From contig NZ_JBHRXI010000049.1 in the NCBI RefSeq assembly GCF_042648365.1, positions 186,001 to 250,000 on the forward strand: DNA of 64,000 nt. The letters run 5' to 3'. This DNA is from Lutimaribacter_A marinistellae. Its GTDB lineage: Bacteria; Pseudomonadota; Alphaproteobacteria; Rhodobacterales; Rhodobacteraceae. Below the pieces are notes generated by a model that made no database searches, had not been told where the DNA came from, and worked only from the letters and a program-made list of their open reading frames with translations. Below are positions 27,273 to 36,350 of the stretch, one piece after another. Numbering within the stretch: position 1 is the first letter of the stretch; each line of letters starts with the position of its first letter. Made by a program: the position numbers and the translations under genes.

Positions 27273-28316
27273 ATGCAGCGAGTGTACCTCGATCACAATG
27301 CGACCACACCGCTACGGGTCGAAGCGCGCGCGGCGATGATTGACGCGATGGATGTGTCGGGCAATCCATCCTCGGTGCATGCAGAAGGGCGCGCTGCCAA
27401 GGCGATCGTGGAAAAGGCCCGCGCGCAAATCGCCTCGGCCTTTGGCGCGGACGGGGCCGATGTGATCTTTACCTCGGGCGCGACCGAGGCCGCTGCGTTG
27501 GCCTTGGCCGGACGTGGCCTTCATGGCGCTGCGGTTGAGCATGATGCCGTAAGGGCTTGGACTGTCGAGGACTTGCCAGTTGATGCGCAAGGACGGGTTT
27601 CGGTCGCTGAACCAGCGAATTCAACCCTGCAACTCGCCAATTCCGAGACGGGAATTGTCCAGGATTTGCCCACGGGTATTGCTATGACCGATGCCACGCA
27701 GGCATTCGGCAAACTGCCTGTCGCGTTCAATTGGATGGGGGCTGGTATGGCGCTCGTCTCGGCTCACAAGCTGGGGGGGCCGAAAGGAATTGGCGCGCTT
27801 GTCATGCCGCGCGGCACCGACCTTGTCGCTCAGATTCGCGGCGGTGGTCAGGAGATGGGGAGGCGCTCTGGTACCGAAAACCTGGTCGGCATTGCCGGTT
27901 TTGGTGCAGCGGCCGAGGCTGCGGCAGGTGATCTGTCCGATGGTATATGGGAACGCGTTGCCGAACTTAGAAATATTCTAGAAAGTGCTCTTGAGGCAGG
28001 GGCGCCAGAGACTATTTTTGTCGGGAAAGGCGCCAACCGGCTTCCGAACACCTTGTGTTTCGCGACCCCTGGGTGGAAAGGAGAGACGCAAGTCATGCAG
28101 ATGGATCTTGCAGGCTTTGCTATTTCCGCTGGTAGTGCCTGTTCGAGTGGCAAGGTGCGAGCCAGCGCGGTTCTTACCGCCATGGGATTTGACGACCGGA
28201 CAGCCGCGAGCGCAATCCGCGTTTCGCTGGGGCTCGGGACGACCGAAGAAGAAGTGCTGCGTTTCGCGGAAACGTGGCTGACGAAAGAAAAGAGGCACCG
28301 CGCGCGCGTCGCGTGA
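27273..28316 (+). CDS. Cysteine desulfurase (IscS/NifS-like, group I)
   Basis: About 347 residues from ATG 27273 (MQRVYLDHNATTPLR). PLP lysine is in LVSAHKLGGPKGIGALVM. The catalytic cysteine loop ISAGSACSSGKVRASAVL has the long group I form. It takes sulfur from cysteine as an enzyme persulfide for cluster assembly. The protein is shorter than E. coli IscS (404). A second, SufS-type desulfurase is encoded at the end of the same operon, so this one may serve a different acceptor. Confidence 0.92.
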   Translation: MQRVYLDHNATTPLRVEARAAMIDAMDVSGNPSSVHAEGRAAKAIVEKARAQIASAFGADGADVIFTSGATEAAALALAGRGLHGAAVEHDAVRAWTVEDLPVDAQGRVSVAEPANSTLQLANSETGIVQDLPTGIAMTDATQAFGKLPVAFNWMGAGMALVSAHKLGGPKGIGALVMPRGTDLVAQIRGGGQEMGRRSGTENLVGIAGFGAAAEAAAGDLSDGIWERVAELRNILESALEAGAPETIFVGKGANRLPNTLCFATPGWKGETQVMQMDLAGFAISAGSACSSGKVRASAVLTAMGFDDRTAASAIRVSLGLGTTEEEVLRFAETWLTKEKRHRARVA

Positions 28317-28334
28317 CCTGAATGGAGGGTAGTC

Positions 28335-29855
28335 ATGGCCGCATTGGACCAGACCCAGGTGAAAGAAGGCGTCGATCAGGAAACCGTGGATGCGGTCCGC
28401 GAGGTCGGCACCTACAAATATGGCTGGGAAACCGAGATCGAGATGGAATACGCCCCGAAAGGGCTGACGCCGGACATCGTGCGGCTGATCTCGCAGAAGA
28501 ATGACGAGCCTGAGTGGATGACGGATTGGCGGTTGGCGGCCTACGAGCGCTGGCTCCAGAAGGAAGAACCCGATTGGGCGATGGTCGACTATCCCGAGAT
28601 CGACTTTCAGGATCAGTATTACTATGCCCGGCCCAAATCGATGGAGGTGAAGCCGAAATCGCTCGACGAGGTCGACCCCAAGCTGCTGGCGACCTATGAA
28701 AAGCTGGGCATTCCGCTCAAAGAGCAAATGATCCTTGCCGGTGTCGAGGGCGCCGAAGACGCACCTGCCGAAGGCCGCAAGGTCGCGGTGGACGCGGTAT
28801 TCGATTCCGTTTCGGTCGGTACGACCTTCCAGGCGGAGTTGAAGAAGCATGGCGTTATCTTCTGTTCGATCTCCGAGGCGATCCGCGAACACCCTGAATT
28901 GGTAAAGAAATACTTGGGCAGCGTCGTTCCGGTTTCTGATAATTTCTATGCCACTCTGAACAGTGCAGTTTTTTCCGACGGTTCGTTCGTCTACGTGCCT
29001 CCGGGCGTGCGCTGTCCGATGGAGTTGTCGACCTATTTCCGCATCAATGCCGAGAACACCGGACAGTTCGAGCGGACGCTGATCATAGCTGACAAGGGAT
29101 CGTATGTCTCTTATCTTGAAGGTTGCACCGCGCCGCAGCGCGACACCGCGCAACTTCACGCGGCGGTGGTCGAGATCATCGTCGAGGAAGACGCCGAGGT
29201 GAAATACTCCACGGTGCAAAACTGGTTCCCCGGCGACGAGAATGGCAAGGGCGGTATCTATAACTTTGTGACCAAGCGCGCGGATTGCCGTGGCGACCGG
29301 TCCAAGGTGATGTGGACGCAGGTCGAAACGGGCTCTGCCGTGACATGGAAATATCCGTCCTGCATTTTGCGCGGTGATGACAGCCAGGGCGAATTCTACT
29401 CGATCGCAATCACCAACAACATGCAGCAGGCTGACACCGGCACAAAGATGGTTCATCTGGGCAAGCGGACCAAGTCACGTATCGTCTCCAAGGGGATCAG
29501 CGCGGGCAAGGCGCAGAACACCTATCGCGGATTGGTGTCGATGCACCCGAAGGCAAAGGAAAGCCGTAATTATACCCAGTGCGACAGTCTGTTGATCGGC
29601 GACAAATGCGGGGCGCATACAGTGCCCTACATCGAGGTCCGCAACAACTCGAGTCGTGTCGAACACGAGGCGACGACCTCTAAGGTGGACGACGATCAGC
29701 TGTTCTATTGCCGTCAGCGCGGAATGGACGAGGAAGAGGCGGTGGCCTTGGTGGTCAACGGTTTCTGCAAGGACGTTCTGCAGGCATTGCCGATGGAGTT
29801 CGCCATGGAAGCGCAGCAGCTTGTCGCCATTTCGCTCGAAGGGTCGGTGGGCTGA
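28335..29855 (+). CDS. sufB: Fe-S cluster scaffold protein SufB
   Basis: 506 residues. Family segments include DWRLAAYERW, VYVPPGVRCPMELSTYFRIN, SYLEGCTAPQRDTAQLHAAV and, near the C-terminus, NNSSRVEHEATTSKVDDDQL and ARG/GMDEEEAVALVVNGF-type ends. SufB forms the SufBC2D complex on which nascent 4Fe-4S clusters are built. It begins 18 bases after the desulfurase stop, with GGAGG just before the start. Confidence 0.97.
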   Translation: MAALDQTQVKEGVDQETVDAVREVGTYKYGWETEIEMEYAPKGLTPDIVRLISQKNDEPEWMTDWRLAAYERWLQKEEPDWAMVDYPEIDFQDQYYYARPKSMEVKPKSLDEVDPKLLATYEKLGIPLKEQMILAGVEGAEDAPAEGRKVAVDAVFDSVSVGTTFQAELKKHGVIFCSISEAIREHPELVKKYLGSVVPVSDNFYATLNSAVFSDGSFVYVPPGVRCPMELSTYFRINAENTGQFERTLIIADKGSYVSYLEGCTAPQRDTAQLHAAVVEIIVEEDAEVKYSTVQNWFPGDENGKGGIYNFVTKRADCRGDRSKVMWTQVETGSAVTWKYPSCILRGDDSQGEFYSIAITNNMQQADTGTKMVHLGKRTKSRIVSKGISAGKAQNTYRGLVSMHPKAKESRNYTQCDSLLIGDKCGAHTVPYIEVRNNSSRVEHEATTSKVDDDQLFYCRQRGMDEEEAVALVVNGFCKDVLQALPMEFAMEAQQLVAISLEGSVG

Positions 29856-29883
29856 TCCCGCCCGCACCGAGCTGGACCCGGAT

Positions 29884-30489
29884 ATGACGGTCGCCCCATC
29901 AAGTATAAAACGCCCGACGCTGACCATGCCGCCAGAAGAGGCGGAAGTTTTGCGCACGGCCTATCGCGAGGCGTCTGTCATTCTGGAATATGGCTCGGGC
30001 GGGTCGACGGCACTCGCGGCCGAGTTCGAGGACAAGCATATCACCTCGGTCGAAAGCGACCGCGGATGGGCAAGGATGATGAAACAGTGGTTCGCCGAGA
30101 ACCCGCCGTCGCAGGACAGCACCGTTGACATCCAGTGGGTGAACATCGGTGAGACCCATGATTGGGGCCATCCGGTCTCGGCGGAACGATGGCGGGATTA
30201 TGCGAATTATCCGCTGGGCGTCTGGAAGGCTTCGGGCAGGCCGCACCCGGACGTGGTGCTGGTAGACGGACGGTTTCGCGTGGGATGCGCCTTGGCAACC
30301 GCGTTTAACATCACGCGCCCGGTAACTCTTCTGTTTGACGACTACACCCGGCGCAAGTGGATGCACGAGGTGGAAAGCTTTATCGGGACGCCGCTGGTCG
30401 TGGGGCGCGTCGGGGTCTTCCATGTAGAGCCTACGCCCGTTCCCGGCGACCGTCTGGATCGAGTGATCCATTTCATGACCCTGCCATAG
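29884..30489 (+). CDS. Class I methyltransferase-like protein in the suf operon
   Basis: About 201 residues from ATG 29884. ASVILEYGSGGSTALAAEF is a Rossmann SAM-binding-like loop followed by ITSVESDRGWARMM, and VVLVDGRFRVGCALA sits where such folds have the acidic active-site strand. It resembles a group of alphaproteobacterial FkbM/macrocin-O-methyltransferase-like hypotheticals. No target is known. It sits between sufB and sufC, 28 bases after sufB, and must share the suf transcript. Confidence 0.72.
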   Translation: MTVAPSSIKRPTLTMPPEEAEVLRTAYREASVILEYGSGGSTALAAEFEDKHITSVESDRGWARMMKQWFAENPPSQDSTVDIQWVNIGETHDWGHPVSAERWRDYANYPLGVWKASGRPHPDVVLVDGRFRVGCALATAFNITRPVTLLFDDYTRRKWMHEVESFIGTPLVVGRVGVFHVEPTPVPGDRLDRVIHFMTLP

Positions 30490-30510
30490 AGTCGAAGATT
30501 GGAGACGAGA

Positions 30511-30825
30511 ATGATCGTAACGACTACCCCGGGCGTCGAAGGACGGCGGATCACCGATTACCGCGGCATCGTTGTGGGCGAGGCCATCATGGGCGCCAAC
30601 GTGGTGCGGGACTTCTTTGCGTCGGTAACGGATGTGATCGGTGGCCGTTCCGGTGCTTACGAGGCAAAGCTGCGCGATGCGCGCGAGATCGCGCTTTCGG
30701 AACTGGAAGAGCAAGCGCGCGAAAAGGGCGCCAATGCCGTTGTCGGTGTCGACCTGGATTACGAAGTGGTGGGCGAGTCGATGCTCATGGTCTCGATGAG
30801 TGGAACGGCAGTCGTACTGGATTGA
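30511..30825 (+). CDS. YbjQ/UPF0145 family protein
   Basis: 104 residues from ATG 30511, with GGAGA about 6 to 7 bases upstream. The sequence follows the family: MIVTTTPGVEGRRITDYRGI, GEAIMGANVVRDFFASVTDV, GANAVVGVDLDYEVVG. Members are small soluble homopentamers annotated as putative heavy-metal binding, without a settled function. Its stop overlaps the next start (TGATG). Confidence 0.9.
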   Translation: MIVTTTPGVEGRRITDYRGIVVGEAIMGANVVRDFFASVTDVIGGRSGAYEAKLRDAREIALSELEEQAREKGANAVVGVDLDYEVVGESMLMVSMSGTAVVLD

Positions 30826-31661
30826 TGCAGATCGCGCCCGATCATAACGCGCCATTGCGCCTTTTCTGGTGGAAGGGGGTACCGAATTTCGGCGATGCTC
30901 TGTCTGCCTTAGTAGTCGAGTCCGTGTCGGGGCGTGAAGTCGTGCATTCGGGGCCGATGAGTTGCGATCTGTTGGCCATCGGTTCGCTGATCCAGGTGAT
31001 GCGCCGAAAGTACCAAGAGGCACCAAAGGACGGACACCGGCCGGTGATCTGGGGTGCCGGATTGCTCCACTCCGTGCCGCGCGACTTCCTGAAATTTGTC
31101 GATGTTGCGCTCGTGCGCGGACCGGTTACCGCTGCCCTCCTGGGGCTTCAGCCCCGTCTCTTTGGCGATCCCGGACTTCTGGCCGACAAAGTCATCGGAC
31201 CGTTGCCCGAGCGACAGGATCGCGTGGTGCTGGTTCCACATCACTCCATGATTGACGATCCGGCGCTCTCGTTGTTGATACAGTCGGAGCCTGCCATCGA
31301 GCTTGTGGACCCGCGCGGCGATGCGTTGGATGTCTGCCGCCGAATTGCCTCGGCCCGGCATGTGATCGCGGCCAGCCTGCACGGGCTGATCGTGGCGGAT
31401 GCCTGTGGCGTCCCTTCGACATGGCTTGCACCGGGAGAACAGGCCCTTCTCAAGTACCATGATTACGCAGCATCGATCGCGCGTTCGATGGTCAATCCAC
31501 TTCTGATCGAAGATGTTCCCGACCTGCTGCGCAATTTGCGCGATGGGGACACCATTGCTCATGCCGAAGGCATTGCGCGTGCGCGCGAGGACCTTCTTTC
31601 AACATTCCCCGCGCATTTCCGCGCGTTCGACCAAACGCCGCGCGACCGCGCACAGGCCTGA
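30825..31661 (+). CDS. Polysaccharide pyruvyl transferase-family protein
   Basis: 278 residues. LRLFWWKGVPNFGDALSALV, PVIWGAGLLHSVP and SLHGLIVADACGVPS are the conserved segments of this GT-B-like family (CsaB/WcaK relatives), which add pyruvyl ketals to sugars or act as related transferases. There is no membrane segment. It is translationally coupled to the YbjQ gene (TGATG), inside the suf operon and 16 bases before sufC. A cell-surface function in this context is unexplained. Confidence 0.8.
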   Translation: MQIAPDHNAPLRLFWWKGVPNFGDALSALVVESVSGREVVHSGPMSCDLLAIGSLIQVMRRKYQEAPKDGHRPVIWGAGLLHSVPRDFLKFVDVALVRGPVTAALLGLQPRLFGDPGLLADKVIGPLPERQDRVVLVPHHSMIDDPALSLLIQSEPAIELVDPRGDALDVCRRIASARHVIAASLHGLIVADACGVPSTWLAPGEQALLKYHDYAASIARSMVNPLLIEDVPDLLRNLRDGDTIAHAEGIARAREDLLSTFPAHFRAFDQTPRDRAQA

Positions 31662-31677
31662 ATCCAAAGAGGAAAAA

Positions 31678-32433
31678 ATGCTGGAAATCAAAAACCTGCA
31701 CGTCAAACTTGAAGAAGAGGACAAGCAAATCCTCAAAGGTGTCGACTTGACCGTCGAGGCTGGCAAGGTGCACGCGATCATGGGGCCGAACGGCTCGGGA
31801 AAGTCGACGCTGTCTTATGTGCTTTCCGGACGGGATGGTTACGAGGTGACTGACGGCGCGGCGGAGCTCGACGGACAGGACCTGCTGGAGATGGAACCCG
31901 AAGAGCGTGCTGCCGCCGGTATTTTTCTTGCATTCCAATATCCGGTGGAAATCCCCGGTGTGGGCAACATGACTTTCTTGCGCACCGCCGTGAATGCACA
32001 GCGCAAGGCGCGCGGCGAGGAAGAGCTGTCCGCCTCCGATTTCCTCAAGCTGGTCCGCGAAAAGGCAAAAGCTCTGAAGATCGATGCAGAGATGCTCAAG
32101 CGGCCGGTCAATGTCGGCTTTTCAGGCGGTGAGAAGAAGCGCAACGAAATCCTGCAGATGGCGATGCTTGAACCCAAGATGTGCATTCTGGACGAGACCG
32201 ACTCCGGTCTTGACGTGGATGCGATGAAGCTGGTGGCCGACGGCGTGAACGCTTTGCGCGATGCTGGTCGCGGGTTTCTGGTGATTACCCATTACCAGCG
32301 CCTGCTCGATCACATCAAACCGGACGTTGTGCACATCATGGCAGACGGCCGCATCGTTAAGACCGGTGGGCCCGACCTCGCGCTTGAGGTCGAGCATAAC
32401 GGGTATGGCGACATTCTGGCAGAGGTGCAGTGA
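31678..32433 (+). CDS. sufC: Fe-S assembly ATPase SufC
   Basis: 251 residues from ATG 31678, preceded by GAGGAAAAA. Walker A is GPNGSGKSTL, the ABC signature GFSGGEKKRNEILQM, and Walker B CILDETDSGLD; the D-loop and switch histidine (LVITHYQRLL) are present. It is the soluble ABC-type ATPase of the SufBC2D scaffold. Its stop overlaps the sufD start (TGATG). Confidence 0.98.
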   Translation: MLEIKNLHVKLEEEDKQILKGVDLTVEAGKVHAIMGPNGSGKSTLSYVLSGRDGYEVTDGAAELDGQDLLEMEPEERAAAGIFLAFQYPVEIPGVGNMTFLRTAVNAQRKARGEEELSASDFLKLVREKAKALKIDAEMLKRPVNVGFSGGEKKRNEILQMAMLEPKMCILDETDSGLDVDAMKLVADGVNALRDAGRGFLVITHYQRLLDHIKPDVVHIMADGRIVKTGGPDLALEVEHNGYGDILAEVQ

Positions 32434-33713
32434 TGGCTTTGCCGCAGGTGAAACAGGACGCGACCGAGGCGCGGTTGTCCGCGATGTCACTGCCGCAGGG
32501 TGGTTGCCTTGGCCAGGCGCGCGAGGACGCACTGGCGCGGGTGCGCGAGATGGGTTTGCCCTCGCGTCGTGATGAATATTGGAAGTACACGCGTCCCGAC
32601 ACGTTGGTGGCGCCTGAAGCGCCAAGTGCGGCCGTGTTCGAAAACGACGAAAGCCCCATGTTCGGTGCGTTTGACCGGCTGAAGATCGTTTTCGTCGATG
32701 GCGTGTTTGATGCCAAAGCCTCTGACGATCTCGATATGGAAGGTGTACGCATCGACCGGATCGAGGATATTTGCTGCAAGGATATCCACTGGGCGCGTGA
32801 TCTTTACGGGGTTCTGGAGGCGCGTGGGCATAATCCGGTGCAAAGACCTCTCGCCGCTCTCAACACCGCTTTCGCAACGGATGGCGTGGCAATCCACGTG
32901 ACGGGCAAGGTGAGCAAGCCGATCAGCCTGATCTATATCCACAAGGACGATAAATCGGACGCAACTCTGCACCATGTTGTACGGGTCGAATCCGGTGCCG
33001 AGGCGACGATCTTGGAAAATGGACCCGCGGCCTCGCGGTTCAACAAGAGTATCGAAGTGGATATCGCAGACGGGGGTACGCTTCATCACGTCCGGGCCCA
33101 AGGTCGCGACCACGAGCGTCGGGCGGTCACGCATATGTTTACCCGTCTCGGCAAGGAGTCGGTCTACAAATCGTTTACTCTGACCGTAAATGGCGTCCTG
33201 ACCCGAAATGAGCAGGTCGTTGAACTGACCGGGGATGACGCGATTGCCCATGTCGCGGGCGCTTGCGTTGGTGACGGCGATTTCCATCACGACGATACCG
33301 TCTTTATCACGCATGACGCTGTGAATTGCGAAAGCCGCCAGGTTTTCAAAAAGGTCCTGCGTAATGGGGCCACCGGAGTGTTCCAAGGCAAGATCCTTGT
33401 GAAAGAAGGTGCGCAAAAGACGGACGGCTACCAGATCAGCCAGTCCCTGTTGCTCGATGAGGACAGTCAGTTCCTTGCCAAGCCTGAGCTGGAAATCTAT
33501 GCCGATGACGTCGCGTGTTCGCACGGCTCGACCTCGGGTGCGATCGATGAAACGGCGCTTTTCTACCTACGTTCGCGTGGCGTGCCAGAGAAGAAGGCGA
33601 CCGACATGCTGACCCTCGCCTTCCTTGCCGAAGCTGTGCAGGAAATCGAAGATCAGGCGATCGCCGAAGACATCGTCACACGTCTGCAAGGCTGGCTGGA
33701 CCGGCGGGGCTGA
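32433..33713 (+). CDS. sufD: Fe-S cluster assembly protein SufD
   Basis: 426 residues. The beta-helix core and the family C-terminus are visible: GVFQGKILVKEGAQKTDGYQ, YADDVACSHGSTSGAIDETA, LRSRGVPEKKATDMLTLAFL. It pairs with SufB in the SufBC2D complex. The start overlaps sufC and the stop overlaps the next membrane-protein gene (ATGA-type junctions at both ends). Confidence 0.97.
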   Translation: MALPQVKQDATEARLSAMSLPQGGCLGQAREDALARVREMGLPSRRDEYWKYTRPDTLVAPEAPSAAVFENDESPMFGAFDRLKIVFVDGVFDAKASDDLDMEGVRIDRIEDICCKDIHWARDLYGVLEARGHNPVQRPLAALNTAFATDGVAIHVTGKVSKPISLIYIHKDDKSDATLHHVVRVESGAEATILENGPAASRFNKSIEVDIADGGTLHHVRAQGRDHERRAVTHMFTRLGKESVYKSFTLTVNGVLTRNEQVVELTGDDAIAHVAGACVGDGDFHHDDTVFITHDAVNCESRQVFKKVLRNGATGVFQGKILVKEGAQKTDGYQISQSLLLDEDSQFLAKPELEIYADDVACSHGSTSGAIDETALFYLRSRGVPEKKATDMLTLAFLAEAVQEIEDQAIAEDIVTRLQGWLDRRG

Positions 33714-34198
33714 TGGCGGTCACCCAGGACATTGTCGCTACCTATCGTGGACCTGCAGCGGTTATCCGACGCTTGTTGTCGGCAGGACAGCGAGAAGACC
33801 GCGCGTTGGCGATCCTGATGGCGGCCTGCGCATTGGTATTCATTTCGCAGATGCCGCGCCTGTCGCGAGAGGCTCACCTGTCGGGGCAGGAACTCAATAT
33901 GCTTTTGGGAGGGACGCTTCTGGCGTGGCTGATCATCGCACCGCTTATCCTGTACGGTGTAGCGGCACTCAGCCATCTGGTCGCCCGCATCGCCGGGGGC
34001 CGAGGAAGCTGGTACGGAGCACGCCTCGCCCTGTTCTGGGCGCTGCTGGCTTCGGCTCCGCTTCTTTTGCTCCACGGGCTGCTCGCCGGTTTCGTTGGCC
34101 CGGGACCCGCGCTTTCCGGGGTTGGCATTTTGTGGCTCGTGGTGTTTGGCTGGTTCTGGTTTTCAGGATTGAGGCAAGCAGAAAGGCCCGCCGAATGA
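33713..34198 (+). CDS. Small membrane protein in the suf operon (Yip1-like)
   Basis: 161 residues with about four predicted membrane helices (LAILMAACALVFISQM, LLAWLIIAPLILYGVAAL, LALFWALLASAPLLLLHGLL, ILWLVVFGWFWFSGL). It resembles the Yip1-domain hypotheticals found in alphaproteobacterial suf operons. Its start overlaps the sufD stop and its stop overlaps the next gene. The function is unknown. Confidence 0.78.
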   Translation: MAVTQDIVATYRGPAAVIRRLLSAGQREDRALAILMAACALVFISQMPRLSREAHLSGQELNMLLGGTLLAWLIIAPLILYGVAALSHLVARIAGGRGSWYGARLALFWALLASAPLLLLHGLLAGFVGPGPALSGVGILWLVVFGWFWFSGLRQAERPAE

Positions 34199-34788
34199 AT
34201 TTCGCCTTTTGGCGCACGCTTGCGGTTACCACGGTGACCGATCCGGCCTCGGCTGCGCGGCAGATAATGGCCATGGAGTTCCCGCGCGAGGTGTTGTGGT
34301 TAGCCTTGGCGCTGGCCGTTGTGTTGAACACCACGATACAGGCGGCAATCAACGTGGTTTTTCCACCGGTCGATGGAATGTTGCCCGGCGTGGGAACAGG
34401 GTTGGGGGCATACGCCGCCATAGTGGGTGGTGGTCTGATATTGACGATCATCTCGCTGCACCGCGTTGGGCGCTGGATGGGCGGGCAGGGTACCTTCAAT
34501 GAAGTGATGGCCCTAATGGTCTGGATGCAGTTCTTGCGCGTTGTCGTGCAGGCCGCCAGCTTCGTTCTTTTGCTTACTGTGCCAATCCTGTCGGCACTGC
34601 TTGCCTTGGCGGCCGCTCTGCTGGGGCTCTACATTTTCCTGCACTTCATCGACCAGGCACATCGGCTTGGGTCGATCTGGCGCGCTGCGGGGGTCTTGAT
34701 CGTCTCGGTCTTCGCCATAGCCTTTGTGCTATTCGTTCTTTTGTCGCTCGCCGGCGCACCGATCACGGGATCTGCTGCTTATGTATGA
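34195..34788 (+). CDS. Yip1-family membrane protein in the suf operon
   Basis: 197 residues with about five membrane helices. The N-terminal FWRTLAVTTVTDPASAARQI and the LGSIWRAAGVLIVSVFAIAF region fit the Yip1 family. The start overlaps the preceding membrane-protein gene by ATGA, and its last codons overlap the sufS start by 8 bases. Two coupled membrane proteins between sufD and sufS suggest a membrane-associated step or simple hitchhiking on the operon. Confidence 0.82.
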   Translation: MNFAFWRTLAVTTVTDPASAARQIMAMEFPREVLWLALALAVVLNTTIQAAINVVFPPVDGMLPGVGTGLGAYAAIVGGGLILTIISLHRVGRWMGGQGTFNEVMALMVWMQFLRVVVQAASFVLLLTVPILSALLALAAALLGLYIFLHFIDQAHRLGSIWRAAGVLIVSVFAIAFVLFVLLSLAGAPITGSAAYV

Positions 34789-36001
34789 CGTCACGAAAAT
34801 CCGGGCCGACTTCCCGATCCTTTCTCGAGAAGTGAACGGCAAGCCGCTGACATATCTCGACAATGGCGCGTCGGCACAAAAGCCGCAGGTCGTCATTGAT
34901 GCGGTGACCCGCGCCTATGCCGAAGAGTATTCGAATGTTCACCGTGGCCTGCATTACTTGTCGAACCTCGCGACCGAAAAGTACGAATCCGTACGCGGCA
35001 CAGTCGCCACGTTCCTGAACGCAGGATCGGAGGACGAGATTGTTCTGAACTCGGGCACGACCGAGGGTATCAACCTGGTCGCCTATGGCTGGGCGATGCC
35101 GCACTTGCAGGCGGGCGACGAGATTGTCCTGAGCGTCATGGAACACCACGCGAATATCGTTCCGTGGCACTTTCTTCGCGAACGGCAGGGCGTGAATCTG
35201 AAATGGGTCGACGTGGACGCGACAGGAGCACTCGACCCACAAGCCGTAATCGACGCCATCGGACCCAAAACCAAGTTGGTGGCGATAACGCATTGTTCGA
35301 ACGTTCTCGGCACCGTGGTTGATGTAAAGGCGATTTGCGAGGGTGCACGCACCAAGGGCGTGCCGGTTCTGGTCGATGGTTCGCAGGCCGCCGTGCATGG
35401 GGCGGTTGACCTGTCCGAGATCGGCTGCGACTTCTACGCCATCACCGGCCACAAACTTTACGGTCCCTCAGGGTCCGGGGCGATCTACATCCGCAAGGAG
35501 CGAATGGCCGAGATGCGCCCTTTCATCGGCGGTGGAGATATGATCCGCGAGGTGCACAAGGACGAAGTGATCTACAACGATCCACCCATGAAGTTCGAGG
35601 CCGGTACCCCCGGGATCGTTCAAACAATCGGTCTGGGCGTGGCGCTGGATTACATGATGGATCTGGGTATGGAGAACATCGCCGCACATGAAGCGGGGCT
35701 TCGCGACTATGCAATGGAGCGTTTTGCCGGGCTCAACTGGCTGCAAGTGCAAGGCACCCAACCCGACAAGGCCGCTATATTCTCCTTCACGCTGGATGGC
35801 GCCGCGCATGCACACGACATTTCCACCATCCTCGACAAGAAGGGAGTCGCGGTTCGGGCAGGCCATCACTGCGCGGGTCCGTTGATGGATCACTTGGGTG
35901 TTACTGCAACCTGTCGTGCGAGCTTTGGTCTTTACAATACGCGGGACGAAGTTGACGTGCTGATCGACGCACTTGAGCTTGCGCATGATCTGTTCGCGTG
36001 A
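34781..36001 (+). CDS. sufS: SufS-type cysteine desulfurase
   Basis: 406 residues from ATG 34781 (MYDVTKIRADFPILSREVNG). The PLP lysine is in FYAITGHKLYGPSGSGAIY. The active-site cysteine is in the short group II loop RAGHHCAGPLMDHLGV, and the C-terminus has TCRASFGLYNTRDEVDVL. It supplies persulfide to SufB, normally through SufE or SufU, and neither partner gene is in this window. It is the last gene of the operon. Confidence 0.96.
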   Translation: MYDVTKIRADFPILSREVNGKPLTYLDNGASAQKPQVVIDAVTRAYAEEYSNVHRGLHYLSNLATEKYESVRGTVATFLNAGSEDEIVLNSGTTEGINLVAYGWAMPHLQAGDEIVLSVMEHHANIVPWHFLRERQGVNLKWVDVDATGALDPQAVIDAIGPKTKLVAITHCSNVLGTVVDVKAICEGARTKGVPVLVDGSQAAVHGAVDLSEIGCDFYAITGHKLYGPSGSGAIYIRKERMAEMRPFIGGGDMIREVHKDEVIYNDPPMKFEAGTPGIVQTIGLGVALDYMMDLGMENIAAHEAGLRDYAMERFAGLNWLQVQGTQPDKAAIFSFTLDGAAHAHDISTILDKKGVAVRAGHHCAGPLMDHLGVTATCRASFGLYNTRDEVDVLIDALELAHDLFA

Positions 36002-36016
36002 TGTTTTTGCGGTTGC

Positions 36017-36036
36017 ACCGGTCGCCAAAGACCGGT
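36017..36036 (+). terminator. Weak hairpin after the suf operon
   Basis: A 7-bp perfect stem, ACCGGTC/GACCGGT, with loop GCCAAA lies 16 bases after the sufS stop and just before the tRNA. No T-run follows, so it may be a Rho-dependent or processing signal rather than an intrinsic terminator. Confidence 0.4.
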
Positions 36037-36049
36037 AGCAAAACCGGAC

Positions 36050-36126
<77 letters not shown>

Positions 36127-36350
36127 GAAAATCAGAATCTGGTCGCTGAGGGTCGGTTTTCCCGTCGCATCACTTTGCTAGGCAGCATCGCCGCTATTTT
36201 TAATCCTGCAAACCTAAAACATGGTGCTCGAGATTACGGGTCAACGCGTGGCAATTTCCGTCACGATCGCCTCTAAGCAAATTCGTTAAGGAGCTCGGCG
36301 GATTGATATTCGTGGGCTTCCATATCAGCATAAGAGTATTCCCAGACTTG

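Noticed and set aside
27978..29456. 492-residue open frame on the minus strand
   Set aside because: Antisense to the desulfurase end and sufB. It is histidine- and arginine-rich with no domain, typical of a shadow frame.
30357..30824. In-frame upstream extension of the pyruvyl-transferase-like gene
   Set aside because: It runs through the methyltransferase-like and YbjQ genes in another frame; the TGATG junction at 30823-30827 gives a better start.
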